Source: Streptantibioticus ferralitis
Lineage (GTDB): Bacteria; Actinomycetota; Actinomycetes; Streptomycetales; Streptomycetaceae
Length of the DNA stretch: 64,000 nucleotides
Assembly: GCF_029223525.1 (NCBI RefSeq)
Contig: NZ_JARHTQ010000014.1
Span: 1 to 64,000, forward strand
Reading direction: 5' to 3'
Shown: positions 8,167 to 17,323 of the stretch, piece after piece
Layout: each line of letters begins with the position of its first letter
How positions within the stretch are numbered: position 1 is the first letter of the stretch
Made by a program: the position numbers and the translations under genes
Notes under the pieces: generated by a model
Database searches by the model: none
Told to the model about the DNA's origin: nothing
The model's input: the letters and a program-made list of their open reading frames with translations, nothing else

Positions 8167-9975
8167 GTGTTCACCACGCGCCCCACCCTCCAGGGCACCT
8201 TCGGCATGGTGTCGTCCACCCACTGGCTGGCCTCGCAGTCCGCCATGGCCGTACTTGAGGACGGCGGCAACGCCTTCGACGCCGCCGTCGCCGCGGCCTT
8301 CGTGCTGCACGTCGTCGAACCGCACCTCAACGGCCCGGCCGGAGAGGTCCCGATCATCCTCGCTCCGGCAGGCGGCGCGATACGCGTGCTGTGCGGTCAG
8401 GGACCCGCGCCCGCGGGCGCCACGATCGCCCACTACACCGCACTCGGCCTCGAACTCGTCCCCGGTACCGGTCCGTTGGCCGCCGCCGTGCCCGGTGCCT
8501 TCGACGCCTGGCTGCGCCTGCTACGCGACCACGGCACCAAGTCCCTCGCCGACGTACTGGCCTACGCCATCGGGTACGCCGAGCACGGGCACCCCGCCGT
8601 CGAAGCCCTCGGCGGCACGGTGGAAGCGGTACGTGACCTGTTCACCCGTGAATGGACCACCTCCGCCCAGCTCTACCTGCCCGGCGGCCGCTCCCCGGCC
8701 CCCGGGCGACTCCTCAAGAACCCTGCTCTGGCCCGCACATGGCGCCGCCTCATCGCCGAATCCGAAGCCGCGCCCGGCGGCCGGGAGACCCGGATCGACG
8801 CCGCCCGGCAGGTCTGGCGCGAGGGCTTCATCGCCGAAGCGCTCGCCTCCTTCGCCGCCCGCCCCGCCCTCGACACCACGGGGGAGCGGCACGCCGGAGT
8901 GCTCACCGGCGACGACCTGGCGAACTGGTCCGCCTCCTACGAGGCGCCGGCCACCTACGACTGGAACGGCTGGACCATCGCCAAACCCGGCCCATGGAGC
9001 CAGGGCCCGGTCTTCCTCCAGCAACTCGCACTGCTGCCCGACGCGTTGGAGTACGGCGCCGAGGACTACCCGCACCTGCTCATCGAGGGCGCCAAGCTCG
9101 CCATGGCCGACCGTGAGGCCTGGTACGGCGACGCCGAACCAGGCACCGTTCCCCTGGACGACCTCCTCTCGGACTCCTACACGGCCGACCGCCGACGACT
9201 CATCGGCGACACCGCATCCTGCGAACTGCGCCCGGGAAGCCCCGGCGGCCGTACCCCCCGCCTGCCCCGACACGTCCACCGCGCCGCCACCGGCGAGGAG
9301 GGCGAGCGCACCTGGGACCCGCTCGCCGTCGCCGGGGCGGGCGAACCCACGGTCGCGTCGAACGGCGCGACCCACGGCGACACCTGCCATCTCGATGTCG
9401 TCGACCGCTGGGGCAACATGATCGCCGCCACCCCCAGCGGCGGTTGGCTGCAGTCCAACCCGGTCGTCCCCGAACTCGGCTTCCCCCTGGGCACCCGGCT
9501 GCAGATGACCTGGCTGGAGCCCGGGCTGCCGAACTCCCTCACCCCCGGCCGCCGCCCCCGTACCACCCTCTCCCCGTCTCTCGCGCTCCGCGACGGCCAG
9601 CCCGTGCTGGCCTTCGGCACCCCCGGCGGCGACCAGCAGGACCAGTGGAGCCTGCACTTCTTCCTGGCGGTGGCGCTGCGCCGTGGTGTGCGCTCCGGAC
9701 TCGATCTACAGGGCGCCATCGACGCGCCGAACTGGCACAACGACAGCTTCCCCAGTTCGTTCCACCCCCGGGCCATGCGGCCCGGCAGCGTCACCGTCGA
9801 GTCCCGGATGGGGGAGGGGGCGATCGCCGCACTGCGCGCCCGCGGACACCACGTCACGGTCGGCGACCCCTGGACGGAGGGCAGGCTGTGCGCCGTGGCC
9901 CGCGACCCGGCCACCGGTGTCCTCAGCGCGGCCGCCAATCCACGCGGAATGCAGGGGTACGCGGTCGGCCGGTGA
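8167..9975 (+). CDS. Gamma-glutamyltransferase-family Ntn hydrolase
   Basis: 602 residues starting with GTG two bases after the SCP2-like gene. Family marks are GGNAFDAAVAAAFVLHVVEPHLNGPAGE near the N-terminus and THGDTCHLDVVDRWGN, where T406 is the expected autocleavage nucleophile, then TPGGDQQDQW near the C-terminus. Gamma-glutamyltransferases cut or transfer gamma-glutamyl groups, but this branch often lacks the signal peptide and acts on other gamma-amides. No signal peptide is visible, so a cytoplasmic amidase or acylase is plausible. As last gene of the plus-strand run it could replace an amidase step, but nothing proves this. Confidence 0.85.
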   Translation: MFTTRPTLQGTFGMVSSTHWLASQSAMAVLEDGGNAFDAAVAAAFVLHVVEPHLNGPAGEVPIILAPAGGAIRVLCGQGPAPAGATIAHYTALGLELVPGTGPLAAAVPGAFDAWLRLLRDHGTKSLADVLAYAIGYAEHGHPAVEALGGTVEAVRDLFTREWTTSAQLYLPGGRSPAPGRLLKNPALARTWRRLIAESEAAPGGRETRIDAARQVWREGFIAEALASFAARPALDTTGERHAGVLTGDDLANWSASYEAPATYDWNGWTIAKPGPWSQGPVFLQQLALLPDALEYGAEDYPHLLIEGAKLAMADREAWYGDAEPGTVPLDDLLSDSYTADRRRLIGDTASCELRPGSPGGRTPRLPRHVHRAATGEEGERTWDPLAVAGAGEPTVASNGATHGDTCHLDVVDRWGNMIAATPSGGWLQSNPVVPELGFPLGTRLQMTWLEPGLPNSLTPGRRPRTTLSPSLALRDGQPVLAFGTPGGDQQDQWSLHFFLAVALRRGVRSGLDLQGAIDAPNWHNDSFPSSFHPRAMRPGSVTVESRMGEGAIAALRARGHHVTVGDPWTEGRLCAVARDPATGVLSAAANPRGMQGYAVGR

Positions 9976-9986
9976 CTTCGTGACCG

Positions 9987-10808
9987 TCAGCGGTGGCGGT
10001 CGCGTATGGACTCGGCGTCCTGGGCGCCGAGTTCTATCCCGAAGACCTTCGCCAGGACATCGGGCAACTCGTCCGCCGGGACGTCGTGCCGCTGCCCACT
10101 GCCGTCCGGGCGCTCCGTCCGCAACTCCTGGCCCACCAGGGTGCGCCGGACATCCGGGCCGTTGCGCTGCACGATGATGCGCGGGGTGAACGGCGAGCGC
10201 GGATGGGTTGAGGTGTAGTAGTTGAACAGCCCGTAGTCGACCGGGTAGCGCGGTTCCAGCGTGAAGGCGTGCAGATCGAACCAGCCGTCCTGGTGCCGGG
10301 TACGCAGCAGGAAGACTCCCGGCTCCTCCTCCACCAGGTCGAACGTCCAGCCGCCGTGCCGGAGTTCGCTGCCCGTGCGCAAAGGGATGGGCTCCAGCGG
10401 GCCGTCGCCACCGAAGCCGACATCGGCGAGCCAGTCCTCACCCGCGATGTCCACCCGCAGCAGCATGTGAGTGGTGGCCCGCAGTTGCCTGACGCCCATC
10501 CGGACCCGTGACGCCAGACCGGTGAAGGAGTATCCAAGCCGGTCCAGCACCGCCGCGAACAAAAGGTTGTGCTCGAAGCAGTAGCCGCCGCGCCGCTGCC
10601 CGACCAGCTTGGCCTGGGTACTCACCACGTCCAACGGCACCGGACGCCCGAGCACGATCTCCAGGTTCTCGAACGGGATCGCGTCCAGATGTCTGCGGTG
10701 CAGCGCCCGCAAGGTGTCGAGTGTCGGCCGCAGTGATCCGTCGTAGCCGATACGGCCCAGGTACGCGTCGAGGTCCAGCTCGGCGCCACCCCACAGGGAC
10801 TCGGACAT
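9987..10808 (-). CDS. nat: Arylamine N-acetyltransferase
   Basis: 273 residues, normal for NAT enzymes that transfer acetyl from acetyl-CoA to arylamines, hydrazines or aminobenzoate intermediates. The catalytic triad is visible: C77 in GGYCFEHN, His in TTHMLL and Asp in DVGFGG. The frame extends 32 codons upstream, but GAAGGGGG lies correctly before the ATG at 10808. Gene ends converge with the GGT-like gene 11 bases away. It is separated by 127 bases from the ternary-system operon upstream on the same strand and is probably not part of it. In actinomycetes, NATs may also build amide bonds in antibiotics; no such cluster is here. Confidence 0.93.
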   Translation of the reverse strand: MSESLWGGAELDLDAYLGRIGYDGSLRPTLDTLRALHRRHLDAIPFENLEIVLGRPVPLDVVSTQAKLVGQRRGGYCFEHNLLFAAVLDRLGYSFTGLASRVRMGVRQLRATTHMLLRVDIAGEDWLADVGFGGDGPLEPIPLRTGSELRHGGWTFDLVEEEPGVFLLRTRHQDGWFDLHAFTLEPRYPVDYGLFNYYTSTHPRSPFTPRIIVQRNGPDVRRTLVGQELRTERPDGSGQRHDVPADELPDVLAKVFGIELGAQDAESIRDRHR

Positions 10809-10935
10809 CGTCAACCCCCTTCGTCGTCTCCCGCTCGTGTTCCGATCTCCACGCACTGTCCGTTGGCGAAGTACTGCCCCGATCCTCGCACGGCGGTCTG
10901 ACAACCGGGCCTGAACAGGGCAGAGTTACCGTCCG

Positions 10936-13900
10936 TCAGCCCGGGAAGCCCTCCGCGACCAGGGCGGCCAGATCCAGGTACCGCTCCCGGGTCACCCCGC
11001 GCAGCAGGGCGGGATCGGGGAAGCGGCCCCCGGCCAGTCCGCCGTCCGACGGGATGGTCACAAAGCCCCGGCAACGGCCGCGCAGCCGATCGGACAGGTC
11101 CCGTTGCGCACCGGCGCTGCCGTGGTGCTGGGAGATGACCGCGATGCTCTGCGCGATGAGCCGCTCCGAGGCATGTTCGGCGACCCGCTCGAACAGCGCG
11201 TCCGTGGCGTCCACGGCGGTGGCCCGCCTGCTCGACGGCGCCGCCACGATGACGAGTTGGTCCACCAGCGAGTCCGTCAGATATCCGCTGGGCAGCGGCA
11301 TCTCGCCGTCCGTGTCGGTGATCAGGACATCGCACTCGCCGCGCAGGCTGTTGACCAGCCCCCGATAACTCCTGGGCGTGCTCAGCGGTCCGTCGGGATT
11401 GCGCTCGATCCGCGGGATGCGCAGGCCCGAGGCATCGCTTCCGGCGAACCATCTGCGATCGCTGGTGATGAGGACCACCCTGCTGTTCTGCCGTACGGAC
11501 GCCAGAAGCGCGCCGAGCGCATGGGCCGTGGTGGAGGCGCCCGCGTAACGCAGCGCACTGACGACGACGATCCGATGGCAGCGGTCCAACGGCCGCTGGA
11601 TCAATTCGAGTTGCCGCTGCTGGGTCTGCCTGCCCCAGGACGTACGGCGCTGCGGAACCCACAGCCGCGCTGACGGCGGCGGCGCCTCGACGATCGGTGC
11701 GGGGATCCCGCCAGCCGGAGCCGGAGCCGGTGCCGGTGCCGGAGCCGGTCCAGCCCCCGGCCCGGCGAGCGCGAACCGGTCACGTGCTCCGGGCGCCTCC
11801 AGCGGCGACGTCCACTCCACCGCTGCGCCCGGCATCCGGGCCGCGAACGCGTCCGACACCTCGCGGGCGGTCGGCCGGGCCGCCGGGTTCGGCGAGAGAC
11901 AACGGCCCAGGATCTCCCGTAGCCCGGATTCGGGTACCCGCGGCAGCCAGGACTCGGATCCGCGGAGCTCACCGTCGGACAGAGTCCACGGCCCCGGGCC
12001 GGAGTTGACCGCGATGAGCAGCGCGCCCAGCGAGTAGACGTCGGAGGCGGTGGCCTCCCGCAGCTCGTCGCCCGGCGGGTCGACGAGGGCGCGCGGCCAA
12101 CTCACGAGCCGTACCGATGACACCCCCGGGACCAGGACGGCTGTGGGGGTCAGCGCGCGGTGGGCGATGCCGCTGTGGTGGCAGCGGCTCACCGCCTGCG
12201 CCAGGTTCCAGCTCAGCTCGTAGCAGGGCCCCGAGCCGGGTGCGAGGCCCCTCTCCCGCATGAAGGACAGCAGGGTGGGCGCGGGCTCGCCGGACGACGT
12301 CGTGAGGTACTCCTCGGCCGTCCAGTACGGCGCGTCGTCCACCTGGTAACCGCGCAGGGCGGGCGCGTACCTGCCGCCCATCCGCGCGAGCGCCAAGGCC
12401 GTCCGCTGTGTGAGGTGGCGGGCCTGTTCCCGGTCCGCGGTCCTGGGCACGCGCAGCACAGTCGCGCCCCCTGCTTCGTCGCGGCCGAGATAGAGCACGG
12501 CGAAGCCACTGCTGTCGTTGCGCGCGTGCAAGGCGTACGGGCCGAGGGCCCGCGGGTCATGAGGACTCAGCGCCCCCCAGCCCTTCTGCCGTCGTGCGGG
12601 GCGGGCGACGGGCGCCCCCAGGTGCCGCATGAGCCGCGCGTCCAGCTCCGCGAACGGCTGCGCGCCGCCGGCCACCTCATCCGCCCCGCCGGGGTGTGCG
12701 AGCCAGGCGGGGAAGTCGGGTGAGCGACCCACGAGTTCGCCCAGCCGATCCGCCACCGCGCTGTTGGTGCGGGCCAGTTCGGCGGCGGGAACGGTGTCCA
12801 GCAGGATCGAGCGGGCGTCGTCGGTGAAGTCGAAGCTCTGATGCTGTGGTCCGGTGCTGCTGCCTCCGCTGTCGGTACGCCGCATCAGGCCGCCCAGGAA
12901 CACCTCGGCCAGATGCGCCGTTTCGGCCCGCCACGGCACCGCCGACTGCACCAGCCGCATCACCGGGACGGAGACCGGCGCGACCGCCGCCAGATGCGCG
13001 GCGAGCCGGTACGCCTCGGGGGAGGCCGCACTGCGGAACCGCAGCACCGGATCGCCGTTGGCGGGGGGCCGCCCCGTGGGACGCGGGGACTCGTCCAGCG
13101 AATCGGCCAGCAGTGGCAGCATCTCGCTGCCCCCCGAGGAGGCGATCAGTCGCGCCCACCGCCCGACCGACGCGGGCTCCGGTTCCAGTACCGGAATCGG
13201 CATGCCGTCGAACGGGGCCAACTCCGGCGGCAGTACCGGATCGGCCACCCGCCAGGCGCGGTTGGCCGCCCAGGTCCGGCGAACCGTCACCTCCCAGTCC
13301 TCCGTCCGGATACCGGAGGTGTCCCACATCCGGGCGGGCAGCGCATGCATGACCGCCGTCGGCCCGCAGTCCGCCCAGCGCTCCAGCACCCCGCGCATCC
13401 GGCCGTCCCGCCAGGCGGCGCCCACCCCGTCGCTGATCACCAGCACCAGTGTCCGCCCCGTCGGATCGGCGACCGAGCCCGGCGCCAGGGCGGCCGCCCC
13501 GGGCACGAACGGGCGCCCGCGCAGCGCCGGTTCACCCGCACCCCGGGTGTCCAGCCCGTGCACCCGTACGGAACGGAACGCGCCGAGCCGCTCCAGTAGC
13601 GACCGCAACTCGGTGGCGAGTCTGCGCCACAGCAGCATCGACAGACCGTCGTCCACGATCAGTGCCAGATCCAGGCGTCGTTCGCCCGTCGGGCGGAGCA
13701 CCAGGTCCGGCAGACCGGTCTCCGCCATGGCGTCGGCGGTCGCCCGCTCGTCCAGCTCCATCAGGCGCCCGCCGGGATGCCGCTGCTTCAGTGGCCGCAG
13801 TGCGCGGCCCAGCCGCAACTCGGCCGTCCCCAGCGCCTTCTCCTCCGGCGCGCGTACCGCCAGCGCGGACAGCGGTGCCTTCACCTTCGCCTCGGCCGGC

Positions 13901-14178
13901 CGCACCGCGGCGGCGCTCGCGTGCAGCGCACCCGGCGAGCCGAGTTGACCGGACGGCGCCTCAGCTTCCGCGGCCCGCTCCTCCCCTAGGGAAGGTGTAT
14001 TCCCGGCCACTTCGGCACGCTCGACCGGCGCGGCCGGTCCCGCTACCCGCAGCGCCCGGGCCAGCGGTGCCGAGGCACCGGCGGGCAGCCGGTGGGCCAG
14101 CCACAAGGCGTCCAGCAGTTCCTCCGGCGACAGGTCCACCCCGCAGTCGGCAAGCACCCGCTGAACCCGCCCCGGCAT
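10936..14178 (-). CDS. SAV_2336-type vWA - pseudokinase - ParA-like fusion protein
   Basis: 1080 residues, last gene of a four-gene operon and 5 bases after the MoxR gene. The N-terminal region (1-520) is SAV_2336-like with a vWA-type core: LDLALIVDDGLSM near 169-181 and TLVLVISDGVGAAW near 243-256. Residues about 540-780 fold like a Ser/Thr kinase (LGPYALHARNDSSGFAVLYLGRD; catalytic loop GIAHRALTPTAVLV) but the HRD aspartate is Ala and no DFG is seen, so it is a pseudokinase. A Pro-Ala repeat linker follows near 805-830. The C-terminal 230 residues look MinD/ParA-like (VVVSALRYAGASTTA, VVLITSD, CDVLITDTDG) but lack the P-loop lysine. Probably a scaffold or sensor rather than an enzyme. Confidence 0.8.
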   Translation of the reverse strand: MPGRVQRVLADCGVDLSPEELLDALWLAHRLPAGASAPLARALRVAGPAAPVERAEVAGNTPSLGEERAAEAEAPSGQLGSPGALHASAAAVRPAEAKVKAPLSALAVRAPEEKALGTAELRLGRALRPLKQRHPGGRLMELDERATADAMAETGLPDLVLRPTGERRLDLALIVDDGLSMLLWRRLATELRSLLERLGAFRSVRVHGLDTRGAGEPALRGRPFVPGAAALAPGSVADPTGRTLVLVISDGVGAAWRDGRMRGVLERWADCGPTAVMHALPARMWDTSGIRTEDWEVTVRRTWAANRAWRVADPVLPPELAPFDGMPIPVLEPEPASVGRWARLIASSGGSEMLPLLADSLDESPRPTGRPPANGDPVLRFRSAASPEAYRLAAHLAAVAPVSVPVMRLVQSAVPWRAETAHLAEVFLGGLMRRTDSGGSSTGPQHQSFDFTDDARSILLDTVPAAELARTNSAVADRLGELVGRSPDFPAWLAHPGGADEVAGGAQPFAELDARLMRHLGAPVARPARRQKGWGALSPHDPRALGPYALHARNDSSGFAVLYLGRDEAGGATVLRVPRTADREQARHLTQRTALALARMGGRYAPALRGYQVDDAPYWTAEEYLTTSSGEPAPTLLSFMRERGLAPGSGPCYELSWNLAQAVSRCHHSGIAHRALTPTAVLVPGVSSVRLVSWPRALVDPPGDELREATASDVYSLGALLIAVNSGPGPWTLSDGELRGSESWLPRVPESGLREILGRCLSPNPAARPTAREVSDAFAARMPGAAVEWTSPLEAPGARDRFALAGPGAGPAPAPAPAPAPAGGIPAPIVEAPPPSARLWVPQRRTSWGRQTQQRQLELIQRPLDRCHRIVVVSALRYAGASTTAHALGALLASVRQNSRVVLITSDRRWFAGSDASGLRIPRIERNPDGPLSTPRSYRGLVNSLRGECDVLITDTDGEMPLPSGYLTDSLVDQLVIVAAPSSRRATAVDATDALFERVAEHASERLIAQSIAVISQHHGSAGAQRDLSDRLRGRCRGFVTIPSDGGLAGGRFPDPALLRGVTRERYLDLAALVAEGFPG

Positions 14179-14183
14179 GGCAG

Positions 14184-15146
14184 TCAGACCGCCCCGCCGA
14201 GCCGGTGCAGTACGGCGTCCAGCAGGCCCTCGGCGCCCAGATCGACCCCGCCCGCGCGCAGGAACACCGCGTTCAGTAGCTGGTCAGTGGCCAGCTCGCC
14301 CGGCGCCCGGCGGGCCAGGAAGTCCTGCAGCAGACCGTCGACGGCGTCGAGCGCGTCCTCACCGAGGTGTGCGATGACGATCTCGCGCAGCCGCTGCTCG
14401 TCCGGGTCCGGCAGATCGAGCCGTACGCAGCGCCGCAGAAAGGCGGGCGGAAAGTCCCGCTCGCCGTTGCTGGTGATGATCACGACGGGGAACTGGGTGC
14501 AGCACACCCGACCGCGCACCACCGGCACCGGAGCGCCGTCCGGATCGTCGGGGAACACCTGGACCTCGGACTGCTCGCGCGGCAGCCGGGCGAGCTCCGG
14601 GATCTCGAACGAGCCGTCCTCGAAGACCGCCAGCAGATCGTTGGGCAGATCCACGTCGCCCTTGTCGAGCTCGTCGATGAGCAGCACCCGCGGCCTGGCG
14701 TTCGGCAGCAGGGCGGTGCCCAGCGGCCCGAGCCGTACGAAGGAACCGATCCCGGGCTCCAGCGACTGCTCACCCCGGTCGCGGTGCAGCGCCGTCTCGC
14801 GCAGCCGCCCGATCGCGTCGTAGCGGTACAGCGCGTCCTGGAGGGCGGAACGGCTGTTGACCGGCCAGGTCAACACCCGTCCCAGGTTGAGCTCATGGGC
14901 GATGGCACGGGCCAGCGACGACTTGCCGGTGCCCGGGTGACCGGTCACCAGCAAGGGACGGCGCAGATGCAGTGCCGCGTTGACGACATCGGACTCCGCC
15001 CGGCCGATCAGGTAGGGCCGCGGCGCCTGCGGCTGGGGCGCGTCGCCGAACCGTCGCCATGGCGGCGGTTCCGGGAAGACGGTGTCGCGGGCCGTGCCGT
15101 CGCCGCGGAACAGCCGCCAGTCGCCGTCATCGGTTGTGCCGTTCAC
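14184..15146 (-). CDS. MoxR-type AAA+ ATPase of a vWA-MoxR-VMAP system
   Basis: 320 residues. Walker A is GHPGTGKSS with K75, Walker B is VLLIDELDKGD with D158 and E159, sensor 1 is ITSNGERDFP with N227, and the arginine finger is in FLRRCVR (R238/R239). All ATPase elements are intact. The start overlaps the VMAP stop by 4 bases (ATGA). MoxR ATPases usually remodel partner complexes holding a vWA protein, and here a vWA gene follows directly. In the predicted ternary conflict systems the ATPase is the switch that couples the vWA and VMAP/effector arms. The N-terminal 45 residues are a polar leader without recognised domain. Confidence 0.9.
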   Translation of the reverse strand: MNGTTDDGDWRLFRGDGTARDTVFPEPPPWRRFGDAPQPQAPRPYLIGRAESDVVNAALHLRRPLLVTGHPGTGKSSLARAIAHELNLGRVLTWPVNSRSALQDALYRYDAIGRLRETALHRDRGEQSLEPGIGSFVRLGPLGTALLPNARPRVLLIDELDKGDVDLPNDLLAVFEDGSFEIPELARLPREQSEVQVFPDDPDGAPVPVVRGRVCCTQFPVVIITSNGERDFPPAFLRRCVRLDLPDPDEQRLREIVIAHLGEDALDAVDGLLQDFLARRAPGELATDQLLNAVFLRAGGVDLGAEGLLDAVLHRLGGAV

Positions 15147-17317
15147 TTCTCCTCCGTCATTGCCAGCGGGTCCGCGAGCCGCAGTTCACCAGGGAGCGGT
15201 CGGTCCGGATCCTCCCAGACCAGTGAGGGCCGCACGGTGCGCTCCGGGTCGGCGTACACATCGACGCGGAAGTCCCTGACCCGCTCCGGCAGCGAGTCCA
15301 GCGGGCCCGCAGAATCGATCTCCTGGAGGTGGTGCGCCTGTTCCGGCCCGGCCGTCGCCCGATCCCAGAGCACCACCGGCACGCCCATGAACAGGCACAC
15401 CTGCAGCAGATGGGCCCGGCGGGCGGGGGAGCCGTGCAGCACCACCCGGCCGGTCGAACGCTGCCGGGTCTTGTTGAGCATATCCTTCAACGCCCGTACG
15501 TCATCGGTGAGTTCATCGATGACCAGCGTCTCCTCGGTACGGGATCCCGCCCAGCGGCGGCGCAGGTCGGCCGTGCCGGTCGGGGACCTACGGCGCAGCT
15601 CCGGGCAGCGCAGCACGACACGGAAGTCGGCGCCGAGCGCGGCCGGGGCGAAGATGCCGTACGGGTCCAGGTCGTCCGGCTCGGCCTCGCGCCACTCGTC
15701 CACCGGCAGCCGCAACGCGTCGCGGTCCACCACCACTTCGACCAACGGCGCCTGCGTCCCGTCCGGCGCGACCGCGTCCCGGACCAGGCGGGCGATCTCC
15801 GGGCCGGCGAGCGGACGGTCCTCACCCGTCGAGGCGCGGGAGGCGGTGCCGTCCGGAGCCATCCGCCAGACCGTGCACCGGAACGCGTCGGCCGGATCGC
15901 CGGGACGGCGGGTGAGCCGGACGACGGTACGGCCGCTGTCGGTGTCGCGGCGGGACGCCCATGCCTTGGCGTCCGCGCGGCGCTCGGCCAGGGCGGCCGG
16001 GTGGATGCCGAGCCGGGTCGCGACCTGATCGCTCCAACCGCGTAGCTCATCGAGTGCTTCGCCGCGCAGCGCCGCCGCCACGTACTCGGCCACCCGCAAG
16101 AGCGCGGGGACCCGTGGTGTGCCGTCCGGCACCCGCCCGCTGTCGCCGAGCTCCTCCAGCGCGCCCACCGCGCCGTCGACCGCCTCCGGTGTGATTCTCG
16201 CAGCCCGCACCGGCTCAGGCAGTTCCGCGTAGGCGAGGGCGCCCCGTGCGGCGCCCGGCAGCAGCGCCGGGTCGAGTTTGGCCTGCTGTTTCAACTGGAC
16301 CAACAGGTGGTGGTGTTCGGCGTACGACAGCAGCCGGGCCCCCGCGACGAGCGGACCGGTGGCGTGCAGGATGTCGATGGCTTCGCGGGCCCGGGCACTG
16401 TGCGCCGTCGGCGCGAGCACCTCGGTAAGCGAGGCCAGGGCGCGCGGATGCTCGGTGAGCACCGTCGCCAACTCCTCGTACGTGGGCGCCGATCCGTCGT
16501 CGAGGGCGTGCAGTCCGCACTGCTCGGCCAGCCGCCGGGCCTTGTCGGCGCGCTCCGCCGGGTCGCTGAGCAGCGCGGCCAGCGGCGGAAGCAGCTGATG
16601 CGGAACGCGATCGGCGTCCTCGGCGTCGTCGGCCGAGGCCAGCAGCGGGCCCGCGCCCGCGGACTCCAGCTCCGCGCGCACCGCCTGCCAGGGGATCGCC
16701 CAACCGCGTCGCACCACATGGTGCGCCGCCAACGGCCCGTCCGGCGCCTGGAGTTGGGCCGCCACCAGGCCGACGACCGCGCCCTCGCGTTCCGACCACA
16801 GCGGTCCACCGCTGTAGCCGGGGCCGATCGCCGCGCCGGACAGCTCACCGTCGACGTAGCCGATCCAACCGTCGCACTCCTTCACCGTGACCTCGACGAA
16901 CGTGGCCGCGTGCCCGCCGCCGTGCCAGGCGCGGACGCCCTGCCCCGGCACCATCTCCGACCAGCGCGGCGGCACCACGGGCGCGGGGCCGTCGAGTTCG
17001 AGCACCGCCAGATCGCCGCTCCAGTCCAGCCCGCCCCCGGTCCTGCGGGGCGGCACCCAGTGGGTGACACGGGCCTCGTGCGGATCGCGGGAGCCACTGC
17101 CGGGGAAGACGGCCCCGATCCGCACCGGCCCTGGATCGGCGGGCTCCAACAGCTCCTTTCCCAAAGCCACGTTGACCACATGGGCGCAGGTCAGCAGATG
17201 GCGCTCGGTCAGCAGAACACCGCCACCCGCGGCCAGCCGGTCGCGGTCACGTAACACCGAGACGAAGGCGCCGTGCACCCCCGCGGCGGCCTGCCCGTTG
17301 GCGCGGAACCATGCCAT
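15143..17317 (-). CDS. VMAP protein with N-terminal trypsin-like protease domain
   Basis: 724 residues. Residues 1-215 form a trypsin-like serine protease with a complete triad: H46 in TCAHVV, D102 in SGDLAVLEL and S169 in GPGYSGGPLW. Residues about 240-400 are helical with no recognised enzyme motif. The last about 250 residues (from VRLTRRPGDPADAFRC to VWEDPDRPLPGELRLADP) match the pattern of the vWA-MoxR-associated protein C-terminal module. There is no signal peptide or membrane segment, so the protease should act in the cytoplasm. It starts 6 bases after the Trypco1 gene and overlaps the MoxR gene. The likely role is a proteolytic effector released by the ATPase complex; the target is unknown. 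Confidence 0.85.
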   Translation of the reverse strand: MAWFRANGQAAAGVHGAFVSVLRDRDRLAAGGGVLLTERHLLTCAHVVNVALGKELLEPADPGPVRIGAVFPGSGSRDPHEARVTHWVPPRRTGGGLDWSGDLAVLELDGPAPVVPPRWSEMVPGQGVRAWHGGGHAATFVEVTVKECDGWIGYVDGELSGAAIGPGYSGGPLWSEREGAVVGLVAAQLQAPDGPLAAHHVVRRGWAIPWQAVRAELESAGAGPLLASADDAEDADRVPHQLLPPLAALLSDPAERADKARRLAEQCGLHALDDGSAPTYEELATVLTEHPRALASLTEVLAPTAHSARAREAIDILHATGPLVAGARLLSYAEHHHLLVQLKQQAKLDPALLPGAARGALAYAELPEPVRAARITPEAVDGAVGALEELGDSGRVPDGTPRVPALLRVAEYVAAALRGEALDELRGWSDQVATRLGIHPAALAERRADAKAWASRRDTDSGRTVVRLTRRPGDPADAFRCTVWRMAPDGTASRASTGEDRPLAGPEIARLVRDAVAPDGTQAPLVEVVVDRDALRLPVDEWREAEPDDLDPYGIFAPAALGADFRVVLRCPELRRRSPTGTADLRRRWAGSRTEETLVIDELTDDVRALKDMLNKTRQRSTGRVVLHGSPARRAHLLQVCLFMGVPVVLWDRATAGPEQAHHLQEIDSAGPLDSLPERVRDFRVDVYADPERTVRPSLVWEDPDRPLPGELRLADPLAMTEEK

Positions 17318-17323
17318 GCGCGC

